Assembly: GCF_030433645.1 (NCBI RefSeq) | Contig: NZ_JAROCG010000001.1 | Span: 248,001-312,000, forward strand | From: Arthrobacter burdickii | Lineage (GTDB): Bacteria; Actinomycetota; Actinomycetes; Actinomycetales; Micrococcaceae | Length of the DNA: 64,000 nt | Reading direction: 5' to 3' | The notes under the pieces: model-generated | Told to the model about the DNA's origin: nothing | Databases searched by the model: none | Seen by the model: the letters and a program-made list of their open reading frames with translations, nothing else | Position numbers and translations under genes: made by a program | In this document: piece after piece, positions 26,515 through 35,777 of the stretch | How the letters are laid out: each line of letters opens with the position of its first letter | Numbering within the stretch: position 1 is the stretch's first letter

Positions 26515-27117
26515 ATGGCGAGACCACGGAACCAGACCAAGCGCCGGGACGAGCTGATCAGCGCGGCGGCCCAGGCCGTCCTTCAGCATGGGGCCGCCGG
26601 GATGAAGCTCGCGGACATCGCCCAGGAGGCAGGGCTGACGTCGGCCTCGGTGCTGTATTACTACCCTGACGTCCGGGATCTCTTCTCGGCGGTCTTCGAG
26701 CACGGCAGCCTCGAGTACTGCCTGCGGAGGGAGGAGCACGTTGCCGGCGTCCCGAGCCCGACGGAGAAACTCGACGAGTGCATCCGCTCCGGCGTACCCC
26801 GGCCGGGAGCGACGGAGGAGGCGAGCCGCATCCTCTACGAACTGATGCCGGTCGTCCTCAGGAACCAGGCGGCGGCATCCCAGTACGCCACCTTCATCGA
26901 GCGGCAGACCGCCCTCTACGAAGCAATCCTGGAAGAAGGCCAGGCAGCAGGAGAGTTCCAGCTCGTGGCGACGTCGAAAGAACTGGCGCGCAATTTCGTC
27001 GCCCTGGAGGACGGCTACGGGATCAATGTCCTCACCGGCGCCATCACGGCCGACGAGGAAGAGGAAGCGCTCATCCGGTACGCGCGAATCTCCACCCGGG
27101 CAGCGATATCGGCATAG
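26515..27117 (+). CDS. TetR-family transcriptional regulator
   Basis: 200 residues. The N-terminal helix-turn-helix region runs RRDELISAAAQAVLQHGAAG, then MKLADIAQEAGLTSASVLYYY, followed by a helical ligand domain with a BetI-like layout. Divergent from the nitrilase-APC operon, so it probably represses it through the site at 26441-26461 and is released by an amine or amide. ATG at 26515. Confidence 0.9.
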   Translation: MARPRNQTKRRDELISAAAQAVLQHGAAGMKLADIAQEAGLTSASVLYYYPDVRDLFSAVFEHGSLEYCLRREEHVAGVPSPTEKLDECIRSGVPRPGATEEASRILYELMPVVLRNQAAASQYATFIERQTALYEAILEEGQAAGEFQLVATSKELARNFVALEDGYGINVLTGAITADEEEEALIRYARISTRAAISA

Positions 27118-27228
27118 GCCAAGCCACGCGGGCCAGACGCGCTGCCGACGGGCAGTGCGGACCCGCATGACCCGGACCACCGACTGGCCGCCGCATGACC
27201 GGCGGCCAATCGGTGAGGTGGCTGGTGC

Positions 27229-28347
27229 CTAGGTGGCGAGGGACGACACCGGCTCCGACAGCGACGTGAGGGCGACCGCCGCCGGCCGTTCCGCCGTGCT
27301 CAGCACCGGTACCGAGCTGCCGTCGACTGCTGACCGCAGGAGCGACTCCATGACGTCGAGCACATGGTAGGCGAGCTGCCCGCTGGCGCGGTGCTGCTCG
27401 CCGGCGGGGGTCAGCGCCATGTCCGCGAGCCCGTAGCCCCTGCCCGCCCCGATGTAGCCCGCGCTGGTGGGGATGGAGTCCCAGCCGATCTCCCTGTTCG
27501 CCAGGGTGCAGATCGACACCTCGCCGTCGAAGTAGTTCGGGTCGGGGACGGTGAGGCTCGCCTGCTCACCGTGGATCTCGATGTTGGAGGAACGGGTCTG
27601 CACGGCGTCGAAGCTCATCACCAGGGTGGAGAGCGCCCCTGATTCGTGGACGAGCACGCCCGTGACATGGGTGTCGATGGAGACGGGAATCGTCTCGCCG
27701 GCACGCGGACCTCCGCCGATGGTGCGCTCCTTCCGGGTGTGGCTCGCGGCACCGATGACGGAGGTGACGGGGCCCAGCAGGGTGACCAGCGCCGTCACGT
27801 AGTACGGGCCCATGTCCAGGAGGGGTCCGCCGCCGGGCACGTAGTAGAAGTCCGGGTTGGGGTGCCAGCGTTCGTGCCCTGGTGTGACCATGGTGGCGGT
27901 GGCCGAGATGGGCCGGCCGATCATGCCGCTGTCGATGGCGTGGCGGGCCGTCTGGATCCCGGTGCCGAGCACTGTGTCGGGGGCGCACCCGACACGGACT
28001 CCGGCTTCGTCCGCGAGCGCGAGGACCTTCCGGGCCTGACTCGTGTTCGCTGCCAGGGGCTTTTCGCCGTAGACGTGCTTCCCGGCGGCGATCGCACGGG
28101 TGGCCACGTCGGCGTGTGCAGCAGGGATGGTGAGGTTCAGGACGGTGTCGATCTCGGGGTCGGCCAGGAGCTCGTCGACGGTCAGGGCCCGGACGCCGTC
28201 CTGGGATGCCGCGACGGCCTCGGCGCGGCTGAAGTCGAGGTCGGCGACCGCCCGGAGGTTGACGGACGGCAGCGACGGCAGGGTCTTCAGGTACTGGGCT
28301 ACGATTGCTCCGCAGCCGATGATTCCGACGTTCAACGGCTCGCCCAC
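27229..28347 (-). CDS. Gfo/Idh/MocA-family NAD(P)-dependent oxidoreductase
   Basis: 372 residues. Rossmann segment LNVGIIGCGAIVAQYLK (GxGxxA-type), followed by TIPAAHADVATRAIAAGKHVYGEKPLA with the EKP motif, and a C-terminal sheet domain with the GGGPLLDMGPYYVTALV catalytic-region Asp and Tyr. Oxidises a sugar or cyclitol hydroxyl. GTG at 28347 with AAAGGGG six bases upstream is chosen; it overlaps the ThuA-like stop by 16 bases. Last gene of the seven-gene ABC operon. Confidence 0.9.
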   Translation of the reverse strand: MGEPLNVGIIGCGAIVAQYLKTLPSLPSVNLRAVADLDFSRAEAVAASQDGVRALTVDELLADPEIDTVLNLTIPAAHADVATRAIAAGKHVYGEKPLAANTSQARKVLALADEAGVRVGCAPDTVLGTGIQTARHAIDSGMIGRPISATATMVTPGHERWHPNPDFYYVPGGGPLLDMGPYYVTALVTLLGPVTSVIGAASHTRKERTIGGGPRAGETIPVSIDTHVTGVLVHESGALSTLVMSFDAVQTRSSNIEIHGEQASLTVPDPNYFDGEVSICTLANREIGWDSIPTSAGYIGAGRGYGLADMALTPAGEQHRASGQLAYHVLDVMESLLRSAVDGSSVPVLSTAERPAAVALTSLSEPVSSLAT

Positions 28348-29027
28348 AGCAAACCCCTTTCGATGATGGTTCTGACATTCGGGTCGTCGAGGATCTCGAC
28401 GCGGTGGCCGGGGGTCGCCACGAAGATGCGGCCCTTGCCCCACTGGCGGGTCCAGATGGCGGGGGACGTCACCGGACGGTTCCACGGGTCCCAGGCGCGG
28501 ACGGCCTGGGTCGTGGTCGCGAGCACGTCGATGTAGTCGTCCGCGAGCACCCAGTACTGTTCCGTCACGAGGTCGAAATCCCCGATGCCGCGGGTGATCG
28601 GATGATCCGCCGCGGCCGGGAGCATGTTCACCCGGTACGGCACGTAGTTGTCGGACTGTTCCCCGATTCTCTCGTCCGGGTGCTTGCCCGGATGGCAGGC
28701 GAACTGCCCGCCGATGAGGTGGAGATAATCGGATTCGTTGCGGTACGAGTCGGCGATCCCTCCGTGCCAGCCCGCCAGTCCCGTCCCCGCCTCGATCGCT
28801 GCCCGGAGACCGGCGAATTCGTCCTTCTCGATGGTGTTCATCGTGTTGCACTGGAGGATCAGGTCGACGGTCGACATGTAGTCGGCGTCCGCATAGATCT
28901 TCGGTGACTCCTCGATCCGGACGCTGTACCCGCTGTCCCGGAGGAACGGTATGAAGCGGTCCGTGGCCTCGACGGGCTGGTGCCCGTCCCATCCGCCGCG
29001 GACGACGAGTGCTTCCTTGCTGGTCAT
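28332..29027 (-). CDS. ThuA-like domain protein
   Basis: 231-residue class I glutamine amidotransferase-like fold of the ThuA family: ALVVRGGWDGHQPVEAT, VDLILQCNTMNTIEKDE, GTGLAGWHGGIADSYRNESDYLHLIGGQFACHP and VRAWDPWNRPVTSPAIW. In rhizobia ThuA acts with the oxidoreductase ThuB in 3-keto-disaccharide metabolism. Here it is flanked by two Gfo/Idh genes, which fits that chemistry. ATG at 29027 overlaps the isomerase stop as ATGA; the longer frame to 29225 lies in the isomerase gene. Confidence 0.87.
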   Translation of the reverse strand: MTSKEALVVRGGWDGHQPVEATDRFIPFLRDSGYSVRIEESPKIYADADYMSTVDLILQCNTMNTIEKDEFAGLRAAIEAGTGLAGWHGGIADSYRNESDYLHLIGGQFACHPGKHPDERIGEQSDNYVPYRVNMLPAAADHPITRGIGDFDLVTEQYWVLADDYIDVLATTTQAVRAWDPWNRPVTSPAIWTRQWGKGRIFVATPGHRVEILDDPNVRTIIERGLLWASR

Positions 29028-30079
29028 GATGTCTCTTTCGTCGTGGATTGGCGGGAGAAGGCGGCGTCGAAGGAGGCCGCGGAGGGGGCGATGGTGGCGA
29101 GTTCCCGTACGAGCTTCAGCGCCTGCGGTGCGCCGACGAGCCGGTCCATCCCGGCGTCCTCCCATTCGATGCTGGTGGGGCCCTGGTAGCCGATCGAGTT
29201 GAGCATGCGGAAGATCGGCTTCCACGGGACGTCCCCGTGGCCGGCCGTGACGAAGTCCCAGCCCCGCCGCGGATCACCCCACGGCAGGTGCGACCCGAGG
29301 CGGCCGTTGCGGCCGTTCAGTTGCCGGACGGATTCCTTCACGTGGACGTGGAAGATGTGCGGTGCGAAATCCTGCAGGAACATCACCGGATCCAGGTCCT
29401 GCCAGATGAAGTGCGAGGGGTCGAAGTTGATCCCGAAGCCGGGGCGGTCCCTCATGACCTCCAGGGTGCGCTGGGTGGTCCAGTAGTCGTAGGCGACCTC
29501 GGAGGGATGCACCTCGAGCGCGAACCGGACCCCCTCGGCGTCGAACACGTCCATGATGGGATTCCACCGGGCTGCGAAGTCCTCGTAGCCGCGGGTGATC
29601 ATCTGCTCGGACGCCGGAGGGAACATCGCGACGTACTTCCAGACGGACGAACCGGTGAATCCCGTGACCACCGACGCTCCGAGTCGGGCTGCTGCCCGGG
29701 CGGTGTCCTTGACGACGTCGGCGGCCCGCCGGCGGACCCCCTCGGGATCACCGCCCCCCCAGACCTCGGGAGTGAGGATGTCCTGGTGGCGTTCGTCGAT
29801 CGGGTCGTCGCACACGGCCTGCCCGGTGAGGTGGATGGCGATCGCATCGACCGTGAGGTTGTTCTCCTTGAGGATCCGGAGCCGGTCCTGGACGTAGTCG
29901 TCGTCCGTCGCGGCCCTCACCGGGTCCAGATGGTCTCCCCAGCAGGCGATCTCGAGGCCGTCGAACCCCCAGTCGCCGGCCATCCTCGCCACGTCCTCGA
30001 ACGGCAGGTCGGCCCACTGCCCGGTGAACAGGGTCACCGGGCGCGGGGTGGCACCTCCGGTCGCGAAGGCCTCAGACAT
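29024..30079 (-). CDS. Sugar phosphate isomerase/epimerase-family TIM barrel
   Basis: 351 residues of the AP-endonuclease-2-like fold. Metal-ligand candidates: Glu in RFALEVHPSE, Asp in GINFDPSHFIWQ, His in IFHVHVKES and Glu in GPTSIEWEDAGMD. VVTGFTGSSVWKY and the start RPVTLFTGQWADLPFEDVARM are typical of the Gfo/Idh-associated subgroup, which includes enzymes of inositol and 3-keto-sugar metabolism. Overlaps the upstream Gfo/Idh gene by eight bases. Confidence 0.87.
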   Translation of the reverse strand: MSEAFATGGATPRPVTLFTGQWADLPFEDVARMAGDWGFDGLEIACWGDHLDPVRAATDDDYVQDRLRILKENNLTVDAIAIHLTGQAVCDDPIDERHQDILTPEVWGGGDPEGVRRRAADVVKDTARAAARLGASVVTGFTGSSVWKYVAMFPPASEQMITRGYEDFAARWNPIMDVFDAEGVRFALEVHPSEVAYDYWTTQRTLEVMRDRPGFGINFDPSHFIWQDLDPVMFLQDFAPHIFHVHVKESVRQLNGRNGRLGSHLPWGDPRRGWDFVTAGHGDVPWKPIFRMLNSIGYQGPTSIEWEDAGMDRLVGAPQALKLVRELATIAPSAASFDAAFSRQSTTKETS

Positions 30080-31253
30080 GCTGCCACCCCGATTCGGCCG
30101 CGGCGGACTGTTCGATGGCGTGCAGGACCTTCTGGACCCGCAGCGCCTCGTCGAAGGACGGGGAGGGCGTCGTGCCGTCCGCGATCGCTTGCACCAGGTC
30201 CACGACCTGGTGCGTGAAGCCGTGCTCGTAGCCGAGGCCGTGCCCGGCCGGCCACCAGTTGCCGGTGTAGGGGTGCACGGATTCGGTGACGTTGATGGTG
30301 CTGAATCCCGCGGTCTCGGGAGGCTGCGTGGCGTCGTAGAACTCCAGGGAGTTCATGTTCTCGAAGTCGAAGGCGAGCGAGCCGAGGCTCCCGTTGACCT
30401 CCAGACGCATGTTGTTCTTCCTGCCGGTCGCGAAGCGGGTGGCTTCGAAGACGCCGATCGCTCCTCCCTCGAACCGCGCACTGAAGATCGCGGCGTCATC
30501 GACCGTGACCGTGCCGGTGCCGCCGTCACTGGCGCCCGAGCCCCCGAGGCCCACGCGGGTTCCTCCGAGGGGACGTTCGTGCACGAAGGTGGTGAGGAGA
30601 CCGGAGACTCCCTGGATCGGCAGTCCCGTCACGTACTGCGCCGCGTCGATGCTGTGCGCTCCGATGTCCCCGAGGGCACCCGATCCCGATTTGCTCTTGT
30701 CCAGGCGCCAGGTCATCGGGGCGTTCTCGTCCGTCAGCCAGTCCTGGAGGTACTGCGCCCGGATGTGCCGGATCCTACCGAGCCTCCCCTGCTCGACGAG
30801 CCGGCGGGCGAGGGTCAGGGCTGGCGTGCGGCGGTAGGAGAACCCGCACATCGCAAAGACCCCGTTCGCCTCGGCGGCCCGGGCGGCCGCCGCCATGCGT
30901 TCCGCCTCCTCGACCGAATTGGCGAGCGGTTTCTCGCAGAGCACGTGCTTGCCGGCTTCGAGTGCCGCGATGGCGATGTCGGCGTGCGTGTCCCCGGGGG
31001 TGCAGATGTCGATCAGGTCGACGTCGTCGCGCTCCACCAGGGCCCGCCAGTCCGTCTCGGTGTCCCGCCAGCCCAGCTTCCCGGCCGCGGTCTTCACGGC
31101 TGCCTGGTCGCGGCCGGCGAGGACCGCGAGTTCGGGCTGGAGCGGGAGGTCGAAGAAGCGTGGCGCGGTGCGCCAGGCGTGGGAGTGCATCGCGCCCATG
31201 AAGGCGTAGCCGACCATGCCGACCCTCAGCGCGTTCTGCTGCGTGGAAGTCAT
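30072..31253 (-). CDS. Gfo/Idh/MocA-family oxidoreductase
   Basis: 393 residues. Rossmann segment RVGMVGYAFMGAMHSHAWR, the EKP loop HVLCEKPLANSVEEAERM, ALGDIGAHSIDAAQYVTG with catalytic Asp/His, and a Gly-rich insert (GLGGSGASDGGTGTVTV). Not a copy of the Gfo/Idh at 27229; sequence similarity is limited to motifs, so the two probably act on different steps or anomers. Starts 22 bases after the permease stop. Confidence 0.9.
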   Translation of the reverse strand: MTSTQQNALRVGMVGYAFMGAMHSHAWRTAPRFFDLPLQPELAVLAGRDQAAVKTAAGKLGWRDTETDWRALVERDDVDLIDICTPGDTHADIAIAALEAGKHVLCEKPLANSVEEAERMAAAARAAEANGVFAMCGFSYRRTPALTLARRLVEQGRLGRIRHIRAQYLQDWLTDENAPMTWRLDKSKSGSGALGDIGAHSIDAAQYVTGLPIQGVSGLLTTFVHERPLGGTRVGLGGSGASDGGTGTVTVDDAAIFSARFEGGAIGVFEATRFATGRKNNMRLEVNGSLGSLAFDFENMNSLEFYDATQPPETAGFSTINVTESVHPYTGNWWPAGHGLGYEHGFTHQVVDLVQAIADGTTPSPSFDEALRVQKVLHAIEQSAAAESGWQHV

Positions 31254-31275
31254 CAGGCTGCAGGTTCCTTTCGGT

Positions 31276-32166
31276 CTACTTGTTGAATCCGGCGGTCAGT
31301 CCGCTCACGAGCTGGCGGCGGGCCAGCACGTAGAGGACGACCAGCGGGAGTGTGGAGAGCACGACGGCGGCGAGGACCGCCGGGATGTTCACGGTGAACT
31401 CGTCCTGGAAGGCCCAGAGCGAGAGGGGCAGGACCCGCTTGTCGGGGCTCTGGGTCAGGATCAGCGGGAAGAGGAAGCCGTTCCAGACGTGGAGTGCGTT
31501 GTAGATGGCAATGGTGACGACCGCGGGACGGACCAGCGGCAGGGCCAAGCGCCACATCATCGTGAACTCCGAGCAGCCGTCGAGCCTCATGGATTCGAAG
31601 AGCTCCCGCGGAACATCCCGGAGGAAGTTCGACAGGATCAGCACCGAGATGGGGATGGCGAAGGCGATCGACGGCAGGATCAGCGCCAGCAGGGTGTCGT
31701 AGAGGTGCGCTTTCGTGATCATGAAGTAGATGGGGATGATCGTCGCCTGCAGCGGGATCGCGAGCCCCATCAGGAACAACGTGTGCGCGGAGCCGATGAT
31801 GCGCCCGCTCCCCCTCACCACGGCATACGCGGCCATGAAGGACACGACGACGGCGGGAATGACACTGCCCAGCGTCACGATCACGCTGTTCATGAAGTAG
31901 CGGACGAAGTTCGCCTCGAGGACCGTCCGGTAGTTGACCAGGGTCGGTGAGGTGGACGGAGCCAGCGGGTTCGACCCGAAGAACCCCGCCTGGTTCTTTA
32001 GGCTCGTGATGACCACGTAGTAGACGGGCAGGATGATCAGGGCAAGCCACACCCACCCGCCGAGCCCGCCCAGGACGTTGGGCGTACTCCTGCCCAGCCG
32101 CTTCCCCTGGGAGCGCTGCTTCACTCGCGTTGCAGTCCCCTGCGCCGTATCGGTTGCCAGTGCCAT
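31276..32166 (-). CDS. Carbohydrate ABC permease, MalG/LacG type
   Basis: 296 residues, about six transmembrane helices. The EAA-type coupling loop is PRELFESMRLDGCSEFTMMWRLALPLVRP, seen over residues about 187-215, and the end QLVSGLTAGFNK is the standard MalG C-terminus. Pairs with the MalF-type permease immediately upstream (two-base gap). No ATPase is encoded in this operon, so a shared MsiK-like ATPase elsewhere is likely. Confidence 0.92.
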   Translation of the reverse strand: MALATDTAQGTATRVKQRSQGKRLGRSTPNVLGGLGGWVWLALIILPVYYVVITSLKNQAGFFGSNPLAPSTSPTLVNYRTVLEANFVRYFMNSVIVTLGSVIPAVVVSFMAAYAVVRGSGRIIGSAHTLFLMGLAIPLQATIIPIYFMITKAHLYDTLLALILPSIAFAIPISVLILSNFLRDVPRELFESMRLDGCSEFTMMWRLALPLVRPAVVTIAIYNALHVWNGFLFPLILTQSPDKRVLPLSLWAFQDEFTVNIPAVLAAVVLSTLPLVVLYVLARRQLVSGLTAGFNK

Positions 32167-32168
32167 GA

Positions 32169-33086
32169 CTACGCTCCTTCCAGTTGGCTTGCGCTGCGGC
32201 TGTTGCCGCCGAGCCGCTGCAGCACGAGGGCGAGACCCAGGCCGATGACCACGAGGATCACGCCGAGGGCGCTCGCTGCTCCCATGTCATTGGCCCGGAA
32301 CCCCGTGAGGTACATGTGCAGCGGGAGGAGCCGGGTCGCATACCCCGGGCCGCCGGCCGTGAGGACGAAGATCAGGTCGAAGTACGCCAGCGATCCCAGG
32401 ACCATGAGGGTGGACGAGGTGATGATGGTGTATTTCAGCTGGGGCAGCGTGATGTGGAAGAACTGCTGGATCCGTCCGGCCCCGTCGATCTGGGCTGCCT
32501 CGTAGAAGGAGGCCGGGATCTGGCGCACGCCGCCCTGGTAGATGAGCGTGTGGAAGGGGACGAACTGCCAGGCGATGACGAAGATGACCACGAACAGCAC
32601 CAGGTCGGCGCTGCCGAGCCAGTTCTGGGCGAGGACCGGGATGTGCAGGCCCGGCCCCATCCCGAAGTTGGGGTCCAGCAGCGCCTTGAACGCGATCGCC
32701 ACGGCCGCCGATGAGAGCAGGAGCGGGACGAAGTACAGGACGGCGAGCACCGCTCGGTAGCGCTGGTTCCCCGCCGTGAACACCCCCAGGAGGAGGCTGA
32801 TCGGGACCTGCACCACGAGCGAGTAGACCATGATCTTCACCGTGACGATCAGGGCATTCAGCGTCACCGAATCTGTGAGGGCGGTGCGCCAGCTCTCCAG
32901 GCCGGCCCAGGTGATCGCGCCCAGCCCGTTCCAGTGGGTGAAGCTGAGGAACAGCACGCCGAGCAGGGGCACGACGGCGAAGGTCACGAAGAAGACCAGC
33001 GCCGGGACGACCATCCACGCCGAGGGCCCTTCGGCCCGCGCACCCCGCACCTTCATCGCGGGTTTCGGCTTCAGCAGGGTGCTCAT
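32169..33086 (-). CDS. Carbohydrate ABC permease, MalF/LacF type
   Basis: 305 residues, six predicted helices. Coupling loop IPASFYEAAQIDGAGRIQQFFHITLPQLK; FTHWNGLGAITWAGLESWR is the usual segment after helix 1. ATG at 33086 overlaps the binding-protein stop as ATGA. Confidence 0.92.
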   Translation of the reverse strand: MSTLLKPKPAMKVRGARAEGPSAWMVVPALVFFVTFAVVPLLGVLFLSFTHWNGLGAITWAGLESWRTALTDSVTLNALIVTVKIMVYSLVVQVPISLLLGVFTAGNQRYRAVLAVLYFVPLLLSSAAVAIAFKALLDPNFGMGPGLHIPVLAQNWLGSADLVLFVVIFVIAWQFVPFHTLIYQGGVRQIPASFYEAAQIDGAGRIQQFFHITLPQLKYTIITSSTLMVLGSLAYFDLIFVLTAGGPGYATRLLPLHMYLTGFRANDMGAASALGVILVVIGLGLALVLQRLGGNSRSASQLEGA

Positions 33087-34402
33087 TTGCCCAGGGTTGC
33101 GTTCATGTTCTCGGCGAATTCTTCCGGCGTGATCTCGCCGATGAAGATCTGGTCGAGGTTCGCGAGCATGGCGTCACCCTGTGCCGGGCTCAGTGCCTGG
33201 TCCCAGGAGAGCTGGAAGCTCGGGGCATCCTGCGCCAGCCCGTAGACGAACTGGACGAAGTCCTTGTCATCGGAGGCTGCGAGCTGATCCTCGATGCCGT
33301 TGACCGCGGGGACCGCGCCGGAATCGATCATGGCCTGGGTGTACTCCTCGCTGAACAGCCCGTCCTTGAGGTAGTTCAGGGCGGACTCCTTCTGCTCGTC
33401 GGAAGCCGTCGAGGAGAGGGACCACATGTTCGCCGGGTTGCCCACGATGTTGGCGGGATCGCCCTCCCCGCCTTCGACCGAGGGGAAGGTGGTGAAGCCG
33501 ACCTCTCCCGACTCGACGAACTCCGGGGCGTCGTTCTTCAGGTTCTGGTACACCCAGCCGCCGTGGAGCATCATCGCTGCCTTGTCGGTGTACAGGAGGG
33601 CGCTGTCCGCTCCGGCGTCCGCCGCGATGGAGGAGAAGCCGTTGACGAACCCGCCGGCGTCGACCAGGTCCTGGATCTTCGTGAGGGCTTCGATCACAGC
33701 GGGATCGGACCAGGCGTTCTCCTCGCCGTCCAGGATCGCACGGAAGACCTCGGGTCCGCCGATACGGTCAACGAGGTATTCCAGCCACATCAGGTTCGGC
33801 CACTTGGACTGGCCCGCCAGGGAGAAGGGTGCGATTCCCGCGTCGTTGAACTTGGGGACCAGCGCCATCAGGTCGTCCCAGGTCTTGGGAGGCTCCGCGC
33901 CGATCTTCTCGAAGACCTCTTTGTTGTAGTAGAGGACGATCGGCTGCATGTTGTTGTTGGGCAGGGCGTAGGTCTTGCCGTCGATCACACCGTTCTCGAG
34001 CACCGAGGGGATGTAGCGGTCCTTCACCTCAGGGTTCTCGGCGAGGAAATCGTCCAGGTCGCTGACGTGGCCGGCGTCGACATAGGACTTCAGCACGCCG
34101 CCACCCCATCCGTAGATGAACGTGGGTCCTTCACCGGCTCCGACCGCCGTGCGCACCTTGGTCTTGTAGGCGTCGTTGGCGAAGAACTCCTGGTTGATCG
34201 TGTCGTCCGCGTGCTCCTCGTTCCACGTCTCGACGGACGAGCGGAAAATCTTCTCGCTGCTGCCCGTGAGCGCCCACATCGTCGGGGACGCGGAATCCGC
34301 GGCAGGGTCCTGCGGGCCGCTGGATCCGCAGGCGGAGAGGCTGAGGGCCAGGGTGATGGCGGAAACCGCCGAGATCAGGGAGGTGGTTGTTCGCATCTTC
34401 AT
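33083..34402 (-). CDS. Extracellular solute-binding lipoprotein (sugar, family 1)
   Basis: 439 residues. Lipobox LSAC after a short signal (Cys about residue 25), then a type 1 solute-binding fold: YALPNNNMQPIVLYYNKEVFEKIGAEPPKTWDDLMAL, FSLAGQSKWPNLMWLEYLV, MMLHGGWVYQN, and the C-terminal helices. Ligand probably a di- or oligosaccharide given the CUT1-type permeases. First gene of the operon; transcription is probably governed by the dyad at 34508-34522. Confidence 0.92.
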   Translation of the reverse strand: MKMRTTTSLISAVSAITLALSLSACGSSGPQDPAADSASPTMWALTGSSEKIFRSSVETWNEEHADDTINQEFFANDAYKTKVRTAVGAGEGPTFIYGWGGGVLKSYVDAGHVSDLDDFLAENPEVKDRYIPSVLENGVIDGKTYALPNNNMQPIVLYYNKEVFEKIGAEPPKTWDDLMALVPKFNDAGIAPFSLAGQSKWPNLMWLEYLVDRIGGPEVFRAILDGEENAWSDPAVIEALTKIQDLVDAGGFVNGFSSIAADAGADSALLYTDKAAMMLHGGWVYQNLKNDAPEFVESGEVGFTTFPSVEGGEGDPANIVGNPANMWSLSSTASDEQKESALNYLKDGLFSEEYTQAMIDSGAVPAVNGIEDQLAASDDKDFVQFVYGLAQDAPSFQLSWDQALSPAQGDAMLANLDQIFIGEITPEEFAENMNATLGK

Positions 34403-34507
34403 CAGTTCTTCCGTAAGTCGACTCAGCTCGAGGCACCAATGCCGGCTGAGATGGGCAGGTCAACTCCGCGGGTATGCGGTCGCTGACCGCCACGCTGCGG
34501 AAGAGAT

Positions 34508-34522
34508 TCGAAATGTTTTCGA
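34508..34522. promoter_or_regulatory. Candidate LacI operator upstream of the ABC/ThuA operon
   Basis: Perfect dyad TCGAAA-N3-TTTCGA between the divergent binding-protein (34402) and LacI (34681) starts, in locally AT-rich DNA. The same TCGAAA core recurs as TTTCGAAA just before the LacI start at 34671. Confidence 0.6.
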
Positions 34523-34670
34523 TAACAACAAACTAACAAACGTAAAGTTACCTGCGTCACATCGATCGGTCAATGCCCTCCAGGAGACCAATTCTGTGCG
34601 CCCGTTCCCACACCCCTCGACTCTTCCGCCTGGCTCGGGCAGGATGGGGGCAGGCCCATCCCGGAGAGGA

Positions 34671-34678
34671 TTTCGAAA
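34671..34678. promoter_or_regulatory. Second TTTCGAAA palindrome at the LacI start
   Basis: Eight-base palindrome with the same core as the dyad at 34508-34522, two bases before the proposed TTG start. Fits autoregulation or looping by the LacI protein. Confidence 0.45.
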
Positions 34679-34680
34679 CA

Positions 34681-35712
34681 TTGTCGGAAACTGAAGTTCG
34701 AACGAGGGCCACGCTGGCGTCCGTCGCAGCTCTCGCCGGAGTGTCCACTCCGACGGTGTCGAAGGTGATCAACGGCCGGGAGGATGTTGCCCCGGCCACC
34801 AGGAAACGGGTCCTGGAAGCACTCCGGACGTCCGAGTATCAGCCGCCCGGTCAGCGCCTCGCCCTCGCGCCTCCGGCGTCCACGCTGATCGACGTCGCCG
34901 TGGACAGCGTGGCGACGGCGTACTACTCGGAGGTGATGGACGGGATCCTCGAGTGCGCGGAGCTGCACGGCGCCGAGGTCGTACTGTCCAAGACGGGCCT
35001 CACGCATCTTCCTGCCGGTGAGCGGGCCGAGAAGATGCAGGCGTCGGGCCGCCGCGGCCTGCTCCTCGTCACGTCCCGCTGGTCCCCGCGGGAGATCAAG
35101 GAAGTGAAGAAGCGAGGCATCGCCGTGGTGCTCATCGATCCCATCAATCCACCCGGACCGGGCGTGGCGAGCGTGGGTGCCACGAACTGGGCCGGAGGGA
35201 AGGCCGCCACGGAGCATCTGCTGGGCCTCGGCCATACCCGCATTGCGTTCATCGGCGGACCTGCCAGCGCCGAATGCAGCCAGGACCGCGAGCACGGCTA
35301 TGTCGCCGCCCTCCTCGAACGCGGTATCCGGATCTCGGAGGACTACGTCCTGGCGGGCAGCTTCGACTCGGAGACCGGGCGGCGCAGCCTGGTCCAGCTC
35401 CTCGCCCTGGACCACCCGCCGCACGCCATCTTCGCGGCCTCCGACAGCATCGCCGTGGGTGTGCTCGCCGAGGCGCACGCACTGGGCATCTCGGTCCCCG
35501 GCGAACTGAGCGTGGTGGGCTTCGACGGGACCTACATCAGCGAACAGACCTCACCGCAGCTCACCACCGTTGCGCAGCCCCTGCGGGAGATGGGCCGGAC
35601 GGCGGTCCGGGCGCTGCTCCGTGAGATGGACGGCGAGAAGCCGGACGTGACCCGTGTCGAGCTGGCCACGCAGCTGGTCGTCCGCTCATCGACGGCGCCG
35701 GCGGCTCCCTAG
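34681..35712 (+). CDS. LacI-family transcriptional regulator
   Basis: 343 residues. DNA-binding helices ATLASVAALAGVSTPTVSKV and INGREDVAPATRKRVLEAL, hinge, then a ribose-binding-like effector domain with GKAATEHLLGLGHTRIAFIGG, AIFAASDSIAVGVLAEA and LSVVGFDGTYISEQTSPQLTTV. The frame reaches 34573, but the helix-turn-helix lies right after TTG at 34681 (LSETEVRTRATL), preceded by GGAGAGGA at ten bases; that start is preferred. Likely repressor of the ThuA/Gfo-Idh/ABC operon. Confidence 0.88.
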   Translation: MSETEVRTRATLASVAALAGVSTPTVSKVINGREDVAPATRKRVLEALRTSEYQPPGQRLALAPPASTLIDVAVDSVATAYYSEVMDGILECAELHGAEVVLSKTGLTHLPAGERAEKMQASGRRGLLLVTSRWSPREIKEVKKRGIAVVLIDPINPPGPGVASVGATNWAGGKAATEHLLGLGHTRIAFIGGPASAECSQDREHGYVAALLERGIRISEDYVLAGSFDSETGRRSLVQLLALDHPPHAIFAASDSIAVGVLAEAHALGISVPGELSVVGFDGTYISEQTSPQLTTVAQPLREMGRTAVRALLREMDGEKPDVTRVELATQLVVRSSTAPAAP

Positions 35713-35777
35713 TTCAGCCTGGGGGCCCTGTACCGGTGGAAGGGATGCGCGGCCGACGTGCAGCCGGGTGACCGGCG

